From assembly GCA_012845835.1 (NCBI GenBank), contig JABAKD010000015.1:2900609-2964608 (forward strand): a stretch of DNA of 64,000 bases, read 5' to 3'. Source of the stretch: Undaria pinnatifida (taxonomy: Eukaryota > Sar > Phaeophyceae > Laminariales > Alariaceae). The notes beneath the pieces are model-generated. The model had not been told where the DNA came from and ran no database searches. It saw only the letters and a program-made list of their open reading frames with translations. Below are positions 46,440-59,000 of the stretch, piece after piece. The first letter of the stretch is position 1; every line of letters begins with the position of its first letter. The position numbers and the translations under genes were made by a program.

Positions 46440-46752
46440 ACTCATGCCACGGCGGTAGAGGTGCACTTTGCTTATTTTCTGAGGCTCGTAACCTGTTCTG
46501 TGTATTCCCCACACAGTAACTGATTTTGAGCGAAACGAACGCGAAACCCGATGAGCAATCCCAGGGACTACGTGTAAGACTAAAGTTGTTGCGCAAAAAG
46601 GAACGAAATTCCGACGAATTTCCAACTCCTGAAGGTATCCTCGCCTTGACTCTAAATGTATTGTCCCCTTGTGGGAAGTGCGGTGCAAAAAGGATTAACG
46701 GGCACCGTCTTTCAGAGCCAATAAGTGCTACGTCTATCGTATCACGCGTTCC
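46440..46752 (+). mobile_element. M1 inverted-repeat element, diverged
   Basis: Ends are CACGGCGGTAGAGGTGCAC and TGCTACGTCTATCGTATCAC. The inside keeps TTTTCTGAGGCTCGTAACCTG and CCGACGAATTT but lacks the central AGGAGCCCC block. Confidence 0.65.
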
Positions 46753-46769
46753 GAAGCCTCATTAATGGT

Positions 46770-46985
46770 GTTATCAGTGTGTTTGCGATGTATCAGCTTT
46801 GGTTGGGTAGCTGTTTGGTAGGAAAAACATATTACACTCTCAATTGTGTTGAAACCGTCGGCCGTCACCATCCAAGGCCAACCCAACCCACTAAAAATCA
46901 GCGAAAGACTAGTTTACAAATGCGCTTCCACACCTTGTTTTTGTATTCAAGCCTTATTCTCTCTTGAGTGGGTTGGACGTGGTGT
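46770..46985 (+). repeat. Dispersed repeat with GGTTGGGTAGG, copy 3
   Basis: TTTGCGATGTATCAGCTTTG, GTTGGGTAGCTGTTTGGTAG and ATCCAAGGCCAACCCAACCC. It follows directly on an M1 element. Confidence 0.7.
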
Positions 46986-47379
46986 GAAAGTGAGAGGACC
47001 GAATGCGCAGAATGCCTTAGACGTCCAGCCGACGGTGCCAGTGTGAAGATATAGGGCGGTATGGTCATTGAGACCGGCTACTGCTATGTCGGGGTGCCTC
47101 TGTCTCTGCACTAAGCATTCTCACGAGTGTTGATTTGGGTGATGTATCTCTTGTATTTTAGTCTCTTGCTGCCCGCCTGATGACTTCTCACGAGAAGGGT
47201 GCGGGGATATCATGCATTCTGGCAGGCGATAACGCCTGTCAGGAAACGAGGAGACACTTGCTATAAAGAATACCACCGAAACGAGGGAGAGGGGACACCA
47301 TAAAAAACCATCTACTCTAACAGGTGCGAACGTGTACCTCGTTCCCAACACCTAAACACATCCGGGGGTTTCCACAGGC

Positions 47380-47615
47380 TGGGCCACGTCTCGCGGGTCG
47401 GGTCGAAGCAGGGCAACCGAACCCGAACTGACCCGACCTGTGAGAGTTGAAACCTTTTGACCCGACCCGACCCAACCCGTTTCATGAGAGCTCGTGACCC
47501 GACCCGACCCGACCCGACCCGTCCCGTGAGACTTCTAGAGCCGACCCGACTCGACCCATGCGGGTTCAGAAACCCCTTGACCCGGCCTGCGCGTCGGGTC
47601 ATGATCCGTGACAAG
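47380..47615 (-). repeat. GACCC array, reversed relative to 43612
   Basis: ACCCGACCCG units broken by short texts such as CGTGAGACTTCTAGAG and ATGAGAGCTCGTGACC. It ends CGGGTCATGATCCGTGA, an inverted echo of its start. Confidence 0.85.
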
Positions 47616-48144
47616 CCCTGAGAAAGTCTTATTCTAGTTCCAAGTAGTCTACACATTGGACAATATCACCCGGCGGTTCTTTTCGTTTTTAATCGTTTTA
47701 TGTATACCCACCCAAAACCTCACGGGGCGACACGGTCTGACCCTATCGATATAAAATGCCGATCTATCTAGAATCCCCTAAGTTTTCCCCCCACTTTTTT
47801 TCATTCTTACTACATTTGCCACCCCGAACAGTGTGCAGCAATGTGAGCTTCAACATGAGTATCTCACAAACAACATTCCCGGAGGGTAGGGAAAAACCAA
47901 GGGAAACCCACAACAAGAGAACATTCGCCACGGATTGCACCTCCCTGCTGCACCCATAAGATCCCCCCGACCCGCTGCGTATAAGAAACACTGCAGGCTT
48001 GGGCACACAAATATGGTATCGAGGCTCGGGCCGCAATAAGCGTTATACAAACTATTCTGGAAAATTTGTTTTGGACCCTCAGAACTGATATTTTTGATCA
48101 TACGCGATTTACTCGGCGGGACGACCAAAAACTCCTATATACGC
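47616..48144. other. Unassigned spacer
   Basis: No gene or repeat family is recognised. Confidence 0.4.
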
Positions 48145-48425
48145 TTCAAAATGCTCCCCGTAGTTTTCCGAGAGCTTTCTGACGCATTTATCCGGTCCTC
48201 CAGACTCGTCGTTCGTCTGTTCGTCCAATTTGCCAGTTCTGACGACCTCATGATTTTTTGCCAAATATCCTCAAAAATCCATTGTTTTTGGCCCCAGTTT
48301 TGAGCAACATAGCATATTTCTGAAAACTGATTTGCTGCGCCAAAAAATCTAAACTAGACCCTGGAGAAACGGAGAACTGCTCCAGAAAGCCCTCGGAAAA
48401 CTACGTGATGGATCTTGAAGAGTGT
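48145..48425. repeat. Inverted repeat pair
   Basis: CGTAGTTTTCCGAGAGCTTTCTG near 48155 is reversed as CAGAAAGCCCTCGGAAAACTACG near 48393. The arms of about 60 bp are separated by about 180 bp. It could be the ends of a small element or a hairpin. Confidence 0.7.
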
Positions 48426-48559
48426 ATCGGTGTTTTCGACAGTCCATCTAAGTAAAACTGGTATAATTGGCCCAGAATTCAGTTCTGAAAGCCGAAAATA
48501 ATTTTTCCCATAATAGTAGGTCTCTTTTGTTAGAGGCCCGTACAAAATTCGTTAGAATA

Positions 48560-48925
48560 TGGTCTGTCAAAGGAACGCCTCCAGCGGTCAAGTGTGTGAA
48601 GCCGGTCGTTCCACACTAAAATCTTGTAGTTTGGCGTCAGTCAAGGTAAATTATCGGAGAATTGCCGTCGGTCGTTGACGTCGGTCAGGGCATGAAAGTG
48701 CCCTCTACTCCTGACATATTCGCCCAGCGTTTATTATTAGAGACCCCGTACTCGAGGGGTAAGGGAACGACCAGTCAGCGAAAAGCGTCCAGCAGTCAAG
48801 CGCGTGCAGCCGATCGTTCCACGCTAAAACCTAGCAGTTTGGCGCCAGGCAAGGTATTCTACTGGAAAATTACCGTCGTTGCCAAGGTATGAAAGTGCCG
48901 TCTCCCCTTACATATTTGCCGCGTA
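48560..48925 (+). repeat. Tandem duplication, about 210-bp unit
   Basis: GGTCGTTCCACACTAAAATC...TTTGGCGTCAGTCAAGGTAA...GAAAGTGCCCTCTAC is repeated as GATCGTTCCACGCTAAAACC...TTTGGCGCCAGGCAAGGTAT...GAAAGTGCCGTCTCC. The second unit has an open frame (SSSQARAADRSTLKPSSL) ending at a GGCAAG-GTATTC donor, but its phase does not fit LRR exon a. Confidence 0.75.
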
Positions 48926-48992
48926 CTGTCGGCACCTCTCTCTTATTGTGGTTTCTATCCGATCATGTGCAACATGAGCTAACACGTTGGCC

Positions 48993-49264
48993 GACGCCTG
49001 TTGCGGTAGAGGCAGCGCTTAACGCTTGCTACATGTAGTTCGTTCTGGCCGGGTCGTTCTCCTGAAATGACAGGGCTCCTTGACCAAGACTCGTCGGAAA
49101 TCCGTTTTTTTTTTATTGCTATGTATGTTTCGTGATATGGCTAGGCAGGCCCATGGGATTGTGCAGCGGGGAGCGCTTTGTTCTCTGCCCAAAACCAGTT
49201 TTTTGGTGCAAGTAGATAGAGATCAGCTCGAGCTAGAAGCGCCTCTATCGTAGCATGTGTCACT
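48993..49264 (-). mobile_element. M1 inverted-repeat element, reversed
   Basis: GCGGTAGAGGCAGCGCTTAA at the left and GCGCCTCTATCGTAGCATG at the right. CAGGGCTCCTTGACC and the T-run sit in reversed order relative to 44562. Confidence 0.65.
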
Positions 49265-49942
49265 TTTCCAAAAAGAGTGTTTCTGAACTACGGGATTTCC
49301 AACTCAAAAAAAAATATCCTAGAATACCTCCAAGTGTTCTGTCCCCATGTCGGGTGTGCAGTGCCATGACGGAGATCCACTGTAAGCAGGATGACTTATA
49401 TAAAAAAAGGGAGGGCAAAAAAAGCCCCCGCCTTTGTTCATTAGCGTTTGACTCAGGTATATATTTTTGGGCTTGTGCTCACGTAGACAGAACCTCAATC
49501 GAACACTGTCGTGGCGTAGGAGCGGTCTCCTGGAAGGTCGCCCGCATGGTTTCTTTTTTTTTGTGTGTAATTTCATCCTGTTAATAATGGATCTCCATCA
49601 ATTATTAATAGAAGGGTTAACCCAATATCGCCGGAATTTTGTTGTTTTTCGGCCCTTTTTGTTGTTTTTGTTGTAGTTTTATTCCTGAGGCCATGATACC
49701 CTTCATCGGGCTGGGCTTCCCGTTGCCATGTGATGTTGCCATGTGATCAGAAATCGTTTTTTGGGTGAAGTATACCAACCATCATTTTATCAAGCCACCA
49801 CCCCCAAAAGGCAAAAAAACAATGGTTGGCGCACCGAACTCTTCCCATCAGAAAAATAAGAGAAACAAGGGAAACCCAATCCCCTCAAAAACACAATAAA
49901 AAAAAACTAATAACGCACGAGTTCTACTATTCTCCCTTGTAG

Positions 49943-50056
49943 GCTTTGAGCCAGTGAGCGAATGGAATCGGGATGTTCCACGAGTTACGCCAGACTGGCA
50001 TAATTTGCACCAAAAGAGGCCATTATTTTCGGCGAGTTCACCTCAAACTCGCAAAG
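49943..50056 (+). CDS. LRR gene exon a (N-terminal, possibly not the first)
   Basis: The acceptor is CCCTTGTAG and the donor GTAAAC. It encodes FEPVSEWNRDVPRVTPDW and a Ser/Gln-rich stretch, with no recognised fold. It ends in phase 1, which fits the next exon only if that exon uses the second of two adjacent AGs. It needs one base from a preceding exon that I did not find. Confidence 0.6.
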
Positions 50057-53000
50057 GTAAACTAAAGCCTATCTGGAGCATGTGCGAGAGACACGAAAAA
50101 CAAAGTTGTTTCGAGCGAAAATATATGCGAGCTTGTTGGGCCCAAGCCTACTCCCTTCTGTGAGTACCCACTTCCGGCGTAAGTCACCCTACAACGAGCG
50201 CTAAAAAATCACGATGGTTGAGAAGAAGAAAAAAACAAAGGTTCCTGACATTTTGAAACTCCGGAAGGTCGCGTTAATTTTTTCTGAAACGAAAACTTAT
50301 TCGTTTTTTTTTTTTTTTTCCGACAGGAATCCTGTGACATCACTCTTTTGTTTTGTTTTTTTGTTCCAAAAAAGTATCCCTTGTTCCCACAAAAAATCAC
50401 GTTTTTTTTCTTAATTTTTTTTTGTTTTTTTTTGCGATTCTCTAGATTGTTTTCGTTTCGTCAGGAACGACCCACAAAAGTATCGCTCTAATCTGCCTCC
50501 TGCCTTTCCTTCAGAGAGGCGTATGCCCTCCGAAACCTTCAAGACGACTTGACGTGGGACTTGCTGCTGGTGCGTAAGGCCATCCAAATCCCGCCTCCCG
50601 ATCTGCGGCGAGGGCTATGCTTGTTCGTCGTGACGAGAACCCACCTCATCGCCCACGGTCAACAATTTTCCAAGAGAGGGTGAGGATGCACCCAGCGGGG
50701 GTCTCCCGATAGTGATAGTTGAATAGTGTTTATGGCCGGTATAGTGCCGACGAAATCGCTTGGAACGGCTTGTCACATACACGTGCAGTGGAAGTCCTCG
50801 ATATAGTGCCGGTTTTATGGTGCCTGTTGCCGGTATAGTGCAGGTAAAATCGCTTGACGCGACTGGAACCCGCTATACGAGCACCAGTATCGGCTGGAAC
50901 CCGCTTTACTACTGATAGCACTAGTATCGGTACAATGCCCAATAGCGCTGGTGTCCGGTTAATACTGTTGGTCTGTTGGTTGGCACAACTTGAACGAACG
51001 TGACACGATCACGACAGTGACCCCTCCCCGTTCCCATCCTTTCCTCGCCCCCCCCCCCTCTTGTCCCCCCCCCCCCCCCGCCTCCATTGTCACTTGTCAC
51101 TGCCCCTCCCCCCGCCCTCCTCTGTCGCTTTGATGCCAACATACACCGCCCCCTCACCCCCCTCCGTCCCTTTTCGATTACCTCCCCCCTCCTTTCCTGC
51201 CACGCCATCCCCACCCCCTCCTCGCTGCCTCCTTCCCCCCTCCTCCTTCTTCCTCTGCCCCCCTCTTTCCCCGACCACCCCCCTCCCTCATCCCCCCCCC
51301 ACCCCATCTCACGACCCCCCCCTCCCATCCCCACTCACTTTGCTATTATCTTCCCTTCCGGTACCCACTTCCCCTCCTTTACCGCCTTTCCACCTCTTGA
51401 ACTCCGACCCCCTTCTTTGGGGTGGTCGCCGTGTCTTGACACCTCTACTACGTGCGGTTCTGATCAGATGCTGTGAACCGATTGGCCTGCCGCCGAAGTA
51501 TGGCCACATGTACTTCGTTCATCGAGTAAAGTGAGTGCTGAAAGAATTTTACACTCCCATTCAGGGCCCGTCCAAACGCGAGGAAACATTTACGAAAAAA
51601 AAACAAAAAAAACAAACAAACGAAAAAGGGAAGATTCCTTTCATTTTTTTGATTAAAAAAAGCATGTTCATTCCAAACGACACAAAAAAAACCTGAAAAA
51701 CAAGGAAAAAAAAACTGAAAATTGTTGATCTTCTACCCTAAAAATCGCGGTGCAACTTGACAGAATAATTCAACCACAACAGTACACCGATTCGCGGCGA
51801 ATGCACCCAACGATGCAGCTGAACAAACCCAACTCGCACACCCGAGGCACCCCTGAGAGTAGGCGGTGCGCGTGGTCCAACCCGCTCCCCCGGGTGTGCT
51901 CTAGAAGTTGTGTTTTGGTTATGGTTGTTTGTCGGCAGCCGTTGGATTACGGAGTGGCGTCCTCATCGAAACTATATTGCCACCGCCACGTCCTGACACT
52001 CTGATTTCTTACATAGCCACCCCTTGGTCATACCCTGCTGGGTTTCGACGGCGAACAAGCACCGTGGCAGCCCCACGCACTACTCCACCCACCGTGCGCC
52101 TGCGAACCGGTCACCCTATGTTCGTCTTCGCGCGTGTCTATCTCATATTTCGTAACTTTTGACCCCATTTCGTTTATTTTTAATGGTTTTGGGATTCAAA
52201 GAAACGAAACAAAAAAAAAACGGGTTTATCGGGATCTCTACTGCTAGTTTCTGCTATCTGACCAGTGAAACTCGGCCATTCTTTTATTCTGCTTTTCGTT
52301 TTTTTTTTCGCTTTCGTTTCCTCGCTTGGACCGGCGGGCCCTTAGGAACTATACCCAAGTTTTAGGTATACCATCGTGGCCCTTCTATAGTGCAGATATG
52401 TGCCTCTATAGTACCGATATATGCAGCAGTGCTCCCTGCATGCACTATAAAGAGAAATACCGGCACTATGGCGGCAATCGGCACTACTCCGTGCACTGCC
52501 AATACTGGTTGTTCCCGTCTATGCCGAGCGATTTAACAGGCACTATAAAGGGCAACCGGCATTACTCAACTTGCACCACTACTGATGCCGTCAAAACAAT
52601 GCAACTGGTCCTGCCGCACGTAACGTATGAGACGACATTTCCATAGTGATGCACAACTGCTTAGAAGGCTTAGGGTTAGGGGCTACCGTTGGGGCACTGC
52701 TGTGGCAAAGTGCCTGTTTGCAGTTGTGCATGGGCTGCGGTTTCCTATTAATTGTTGTCTACCTGGTACGTCGTATTTGGGAATAACCAAAAAGCTTGAA
52801 CTGTTATGAATATGTTATTGTTACCCCTTCCTGTGCGGTATGTTACGTCTCTTGAATTCGTACCAATTATATAACTGGTAATAGTTACCCCTTGCTAAGT
52901 GTCCTTTATTGTTCACTTTTTTTTTTTTATCCTCCGACGGATGGGGTAAAATAAAGCTCAAGCTCACCACACTTCCACGTATTTTCATACACGTCTTGTG

Positions 53001-56000
53001 TCGATTTAACTCAATTGCCTTCGTAGTCCAGCGCTAGCTGGCGTGCCCTTCGGTTCCCACTATAAATGAACGTGTCGGATTAGCATGAATCAAATAAGTG
53101 TAACCCTACCTATTGTGTTTGGTTGCTTGCAGGTGTCCCGAGACCACAACGATCGAAATCGACATGGTAGACGTGTCAAAGATCGACCCAAGGATGGCAA
53201 CTAAAATGGTGATTCAGGTGACGAGGGTGTTGGTCGATTTCGATGCCTTGGTTACCGCGCTGCTCCAATTTTTCCCATCCATATCAACGGCTGGAGAATA
53301 GGCACACAAGCTAGAGTCAGACTCCATGCATAGAGTTCCTGTTCCATGGGTTTCCTTGTTTTTTTGAGGAGGGGTTGTTTTTGAGTGCTAGACGTTGGAC
53401 TTAATGCTGCACATCGTCGAAAGGCAAAACATTTAATGACGGTTCTAGACGTTGGACTTAATGCTGCACATCGTCGAAAGGTACAACATTTAATGACGGT
53501 TGACCATGCTGGGTACACCATTCTTCATAAAAACCATCACAGGGGTGGAAAATGAAGTAGCAGCGGGCTGGTGTGCTGAGGACGAACGCTGTGCCCCCGC
53601 TAAGCCACACGTTAGATATCTCTCCTCCCCTCCGTTTCCTGCCTTGCGCTGGGGGGGGGCGCTAGCTCACTCTGGTTGCAGCAAGGTTGCCTTCCATAGC
53701 TCTTGTTGCTACAGCGTTCCTGCAACGTCGACTTCTATCCAAGGCATGGCTGGTTTTGGGTACGGCTTTGCAGTAATTCTGACGCACCTACCCACCACCC
53801 AGTTTCTGCCTCTCGTTCTTCGGCGCTTTCTCCTCCCCATTCAGCATCCAGACAATACTGTAAACTTCACCACGCTAACGAGTTGGACAGAGCGTTAAAG
53901 CATTACGCTGACGAATGCACCTGCTTGTCGTCCAGCTTTTGTTCCATCCATCGGCGTTGCCCCCCATCCATTCCCTGTCGCTATCGGGATCAGCATCTGG
54001 ATATCAACCCTATCGTGACATCGCTAAACAGCGATACTGATGCGCGTGCTTTTTGTCCGCACTATGTCTTGTTCATCGGCGTTGTGTGCCCCTCCGTGCA
54101 GCATCCAGATATAAACACGATCCTGCCAGAGCTAACAGCAATATCGATGCGCGCACTTTTTTCGCCCGCGTTACAGATTGTTTATCGGCGTTGTGTATCA
54201 CCCCGCGTAGCATCCAGATATAAATCCAGTCATCCCAACGCCAAACCCAGCCATCCCAACGCTGACAGCAATAATGATGCACGTATTTTCTGTCCTAATT
54301 ATATAGTGTTTGTCTGCGTTGTATACCTCCCTTGCAGCATCCCGACATGGACGCCTTCATCACAGCGCTGAGGGTATCTCTTGCTCACGCGTATTACGGC
54401 ACGCCATCGTCCATGGTCCCTTTTTCGATGACCCTGCCCAAGAGGTTATACAAGCCTTTGCCCCCGCTCGACAAAGCAACGCACCAGGTGTGTTTGGCAA
54501 CGGCGAACACAAGGGCCGCAGATTTACAGCCAGTAGAGTGGGGGAGGGGGAGGGAGGGGGAGAGAGAGAGGGGGAGAGAGATAGAGAGGGCGACACACAG
54601 GCAGATGGAGAGAGGGAGGGAGACAAAGAGAGATCTGCACTACACATGCTTTGTGGTCAGTCATCGTTGGGGATGTAGCACCAATAACGCAACGACAAAA
54701 CGCGGGGTCGTTCTCCTCATCCTACCGTGTGCGCGTCGATTGTTTCTCGGCCTGGTGTTGTCCGGTCCGTGCTTTTTGCGCCATAGTTGCATACCCGGGT
54801 ACATTCGCGAGTATGGATTAAACTGTTAACTTTGTAACCCGGGTACTCCAGAACATGCCCGGGTACCCCCAACCATGTCCTACCCTACTAAGCACCCCGT
54901 TGAAAAAATCCCCTCATCCCGCCATCTGGGCGTGGATTGTGCTCACAGGTTGATGGGCTACGGTCAGCGTCTTGAGAACCATGGTCCCTAAGGGTATCAT
55001 ACCCGGATACATATCCAAACATGATCCAAACGCTACATTTGGTGCCCGGGTACCCCAGAGTATACCCCGGGTACCCCCGAGCATATCATACCTTACAAAA
55101 CACACCCTTGAAACATTCCTCTCATTCCGCCATCTGGCTGTGGATTGCCACAGGTTGATGGGCTACGGTCACTGCTTTCAGTGTCGTGGTCCCTGAGGGT
55201 ATCATACCCGGATACGAACCCAAGCATGGACTGAACACTGCATGGTAGGTACCTGAGTACCCCGGCTATATTATAACATACAAGCAGACCCTTGAAAAAA
55301 TCTTCTCATTCCGCCCTCTGTGCATGGACCGTTGTTGACAGGCTGGTGGCTACAGTCAGTGCTTTCAGCCGCCATGGTATCGGAAGGTATCACACCCGGG
55401 TACATACCGGAGCACTAGGTGGTACACGGGTACCCCAACCTATACCCGGGTACCCCAGAGAATACCCCGGTACCCCAGTATACTCTACAATATACCCGGG
55501 TACCTCAGAGCATACCCATTTACCCCAGAGTATACCCGGGTACCCCAGAGGGTATGCCCGAGTACCCCTGAAAACGTTACACCCTACTAAGCACGCAACG
55601 TTCCTCTCATTCTTCCCTCTGTACGTGGATTACTTTCCGCAGGCTGGTAGCCTACGGTCAGTTCGTATAGGCATCGCGGTATAACGATCGGAGAGCTGAG
55701 ACTAGTGGCCACATCGTCCGAGATCGTATTCATCGGTCCGTATTCTAAAGCCGATCAATGTACTAGCCAAACTGTGACTCCAAACCTACCGCCGGCCTTG
55801 TCCCCAACCTTAAAGCCTCTTCATCCCTCCCTCTGCGCGTGGATTGGTTTCGCAGTTTGGTGGGCTTCGGTCCGTGTTCATAGCGTCGTGGTCACAGGAT
55901 CGCCGAGCGGCGGTCGAGAACGCGGCGCGAATGGGACGGTTGACGCAGGAGAAAATATATGCGGGAGAATTCACTAGCGGGCCGCCCACGGTAAGCGCCA

Positions 56001-59000
56001 AACATCGCCTGTGTTACGGTAGGGGGGGGGGCGGGGGAGGCATGTTAAGGGGGGTATGTTAAGGGGAGCATGTTAAGGGGGGCATGATAAGGGGGACATG
56101 TTAAGGGGGGAAAGTTGAGGGGGGCATGGTAAGGGAGGCGTACTCAGTTGTTGCTTGCTTTGGTCCTTTGACCATTGACCACGCACTCCTTTCGAGACGG
56201 TAGCACCGCTTCTACTCTCATTTAGAGACGCCGCCAACAATCGGGCGCCCAGTAGGTTTCCTCCCCACACTACTTGAAAAACTTTTACTTATCTTATCTC
56301 TTTTTCCCGTTCGGCCGTCTGTGGCCACCACCTATCTCCTAGAATAGCGATCTCTTTTTCGCTACTATCTATGCTACGATGAGGTCACTTTTCTATGTTC
56401 CAGTTTTGCTACAGTAAGTCGGTTTTCATCGAACAACTGCTAGAACAACTCGATTTTCGTCGAGTTTTGCCGACTCGATTTTCGCCGAACTTCGCTAACT
56501 CGCGCCCCCGTGCTTTCGACCCTGTATAACCCTCCGCTCTGTTAACAGCATGGGGCTATGGATGTTGGGCATCTCGCGGGGGGAGACCCGGCGTGCATCT
56601 TGGCGCTCGTGCGCGCTCTCCGCTTCAATACTTTCTTCACCCATTTGGACATGTCAACGACAAATACCGTGTTCCCGGGGGTGTGGGAGCCTCCCCCGGC
56701 GGGATTCGTGGCCCCTTTGAAAAGTCCCCTCGCGATGGCCTTTCAGGTGCGAACGAGCAGGGAAGCGGGGGGGGGGGGGGGGGGGGGGGGGTGTTAGCGG
56801 TCGATGTCATATTTTGATAACGTCAACGTACGTCGTTTTTTTTATATACTATTATTAGTATTTGTTTTTCCATCCGACCATGTGCAGCACGAGCTTCATC
56901 ATCAATCGCACGCAAAAACGTTTTCCGAAACGTTTGCACGACAACGCAGGGGAGGAAGCGGATCGGAATCCCAGACTCCACACTCACAAAATGGTCAACA
57001 TTAGAATAAAAACTCAGAGCGTTTGAAAATTCTGCACGAATCGAGAGAATTACGTATTTTTTGCAATTTTGTCTTCCTTGGTGTTAGTATCCCCCCACCC
57101 CCCCCTGGCTGAGCTCTCAACAAGAGAAGCGTGACAATCGTTTTTTTCTTTCTATTATGTTCCCACGGCAGGGGTGCTGCAGAATCTTAGAAATTTCTGA
57201 GCTCCTAAATAACATGACGAGGAGGAGCTCAACATCTCACCCAAAACACGGCTTCGAAGGCACCCGTTCGCACGACCCGGTTACCATTTCCGCGCTAGCC
57301 CTAAAAGATGAATGTACTCGTAACACTACTGTAATACTACCTGATAGTTCAACACTGGAACAAACTCAACCGGTCAGAACCCTTTGGCCCCAAAAAAGTG
57401 CAACCCTTACCGCACTATAGAGGTACCGGTCGCTCCGGTGGCGTATCAGGTTATCCTCGAGCCTGGTACAGGTCAGTTTCGTGAGTCCGAATCCCCCCGA
57501 GTGCATACTCGTATAATTTCGTGGGGACTTTTACTTGTGCACAAGTTGACTTGCGGAAAACGCGAGAGCGTGAGTTAGCAACACTCGATGAAAAATCGAC
57601 CAGAGTCTTACTACGGTAGCCCCCCCAACTTTTATTTGACGAAATCGCCGGTTTTGAAACCAGCTTCAGGCCGTATATCCTGAAATACGGCGTCCATTGA
57701 CACCCCGACGTCATCGTTCGATAGCCCTTTGCAAAACAAGGAAATTCGTGGAAACTTTTGTTGCCGGCATCCTTCCTCGTGTCGAGCAGCCGTGAAACTT
57801 TCGTTCAAGAAAACCGCTGGTTTGGTTGTGGGGCTATCGTAGAATCATCCACGAGCAGTGGGATTGCTGAACCCTACGCGCGATAAAAATTCGAGGCCAG
57901 AACCAGGGGGAAGAAGGGACGACTCCTGTGACCACGGCTTGTCCAGAAGCTGGAGAGTAGATGTGTGTTAAAAAAAAGAAAATAAAAAGAGTGATGACTC
58001 AGTCCATAGGTCTGTTCGTCCAGATGCCTGTTTTCCATTTTTTCCAAAAGCAGTTTTTGTCTTAGGAGGAAAAAAAAAACTCCTCAAAAGGTTAGGAGCC
58101 TCAGAAAATATAAAGCACAATGGCTGGTGCACAAACCTCTACCGCCGCAGTGAGCGTCCCGTGCTTAGGTTGCGAAACCACGCGGGCACCAACCACTAGG
58201 CAATTAAACCCTCATTCCTTGTCACTCTTTGTGTTTCCCGTTTTTTTTCGTCTGTTGTGCGCTGAGGGTACTTTCCTTAATTGTCGCCCAGTTCTTGTGT
58301 TTGTTGCGCTCGCTACAAAAACATGCCGATTGTGTTTGTAAAATCTTAATCAAAAACAAGAAAAAACAATCATGCTACTTTACTACCTGGTACTATAGTA
58401 TGCTCTCTTAATCCCTTTAGAGCCCTCAAACCCCTCCCTGTACTAGTTCCAAGAAATTTCGTCCCCCAAAAGGGGTTCCAGCCGTAAAGCCCCCCCCCTC
58501 CGCCCCCACCGATCATTGCCGAAATATTTGCGAGCATAGCGGATAGCTTAGACGCCACTGCTACCTCTCTCCCTTCCGTACTCACTCTGGTCTGAAACCA
58601 CACAAGTTTTTTTCGCGCTTTGACTGATTCTACGATAGCCCCCCGAAAATCAGCAATTTTCTTTCACGCACGTTTCATGGCTACTCGGCACAAGAAAAGA
58701 TGCTATTGAAAAGTATCCATATATTTTCTTGTTTGCAAAGCACTATCGAACGATGACGTCGGGGTGGCAAGGATGCACCGTATTTCAGGAGGAACGGCCA
58801 GGAGCTGGTTTCAAAACCTGCGATTTCGATAAATAATAGTTGGGGGGGGGCTACCGTAGAAAAACTCCTTTCTGTGATGGAAAATAGCACATTGGTCTAG
58901 CCAAACATTCTGACAAAAAAAAGGGGGGACCCGTCTTGAGGTAGAGGTAGCGCTCTTAGGCCAAAAACATTGTGGCCGAAGACTCTCCTCAGCCGACGAG

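Noticed and set aside
48662-48892. Upstream exon of the LRR gene (frame ending SLAPGK before GTATTC)
   Set aside because: It ends in phase 0 while exon a needs one spare base, and the segment is a tandem duplicate of non-coding text.
51061-51420. Proline-rich protein in the C-rich tract
   Set aside because: Two frames are open at once because purines are nearly absent; only the last 63 bases fit the spliced gene.
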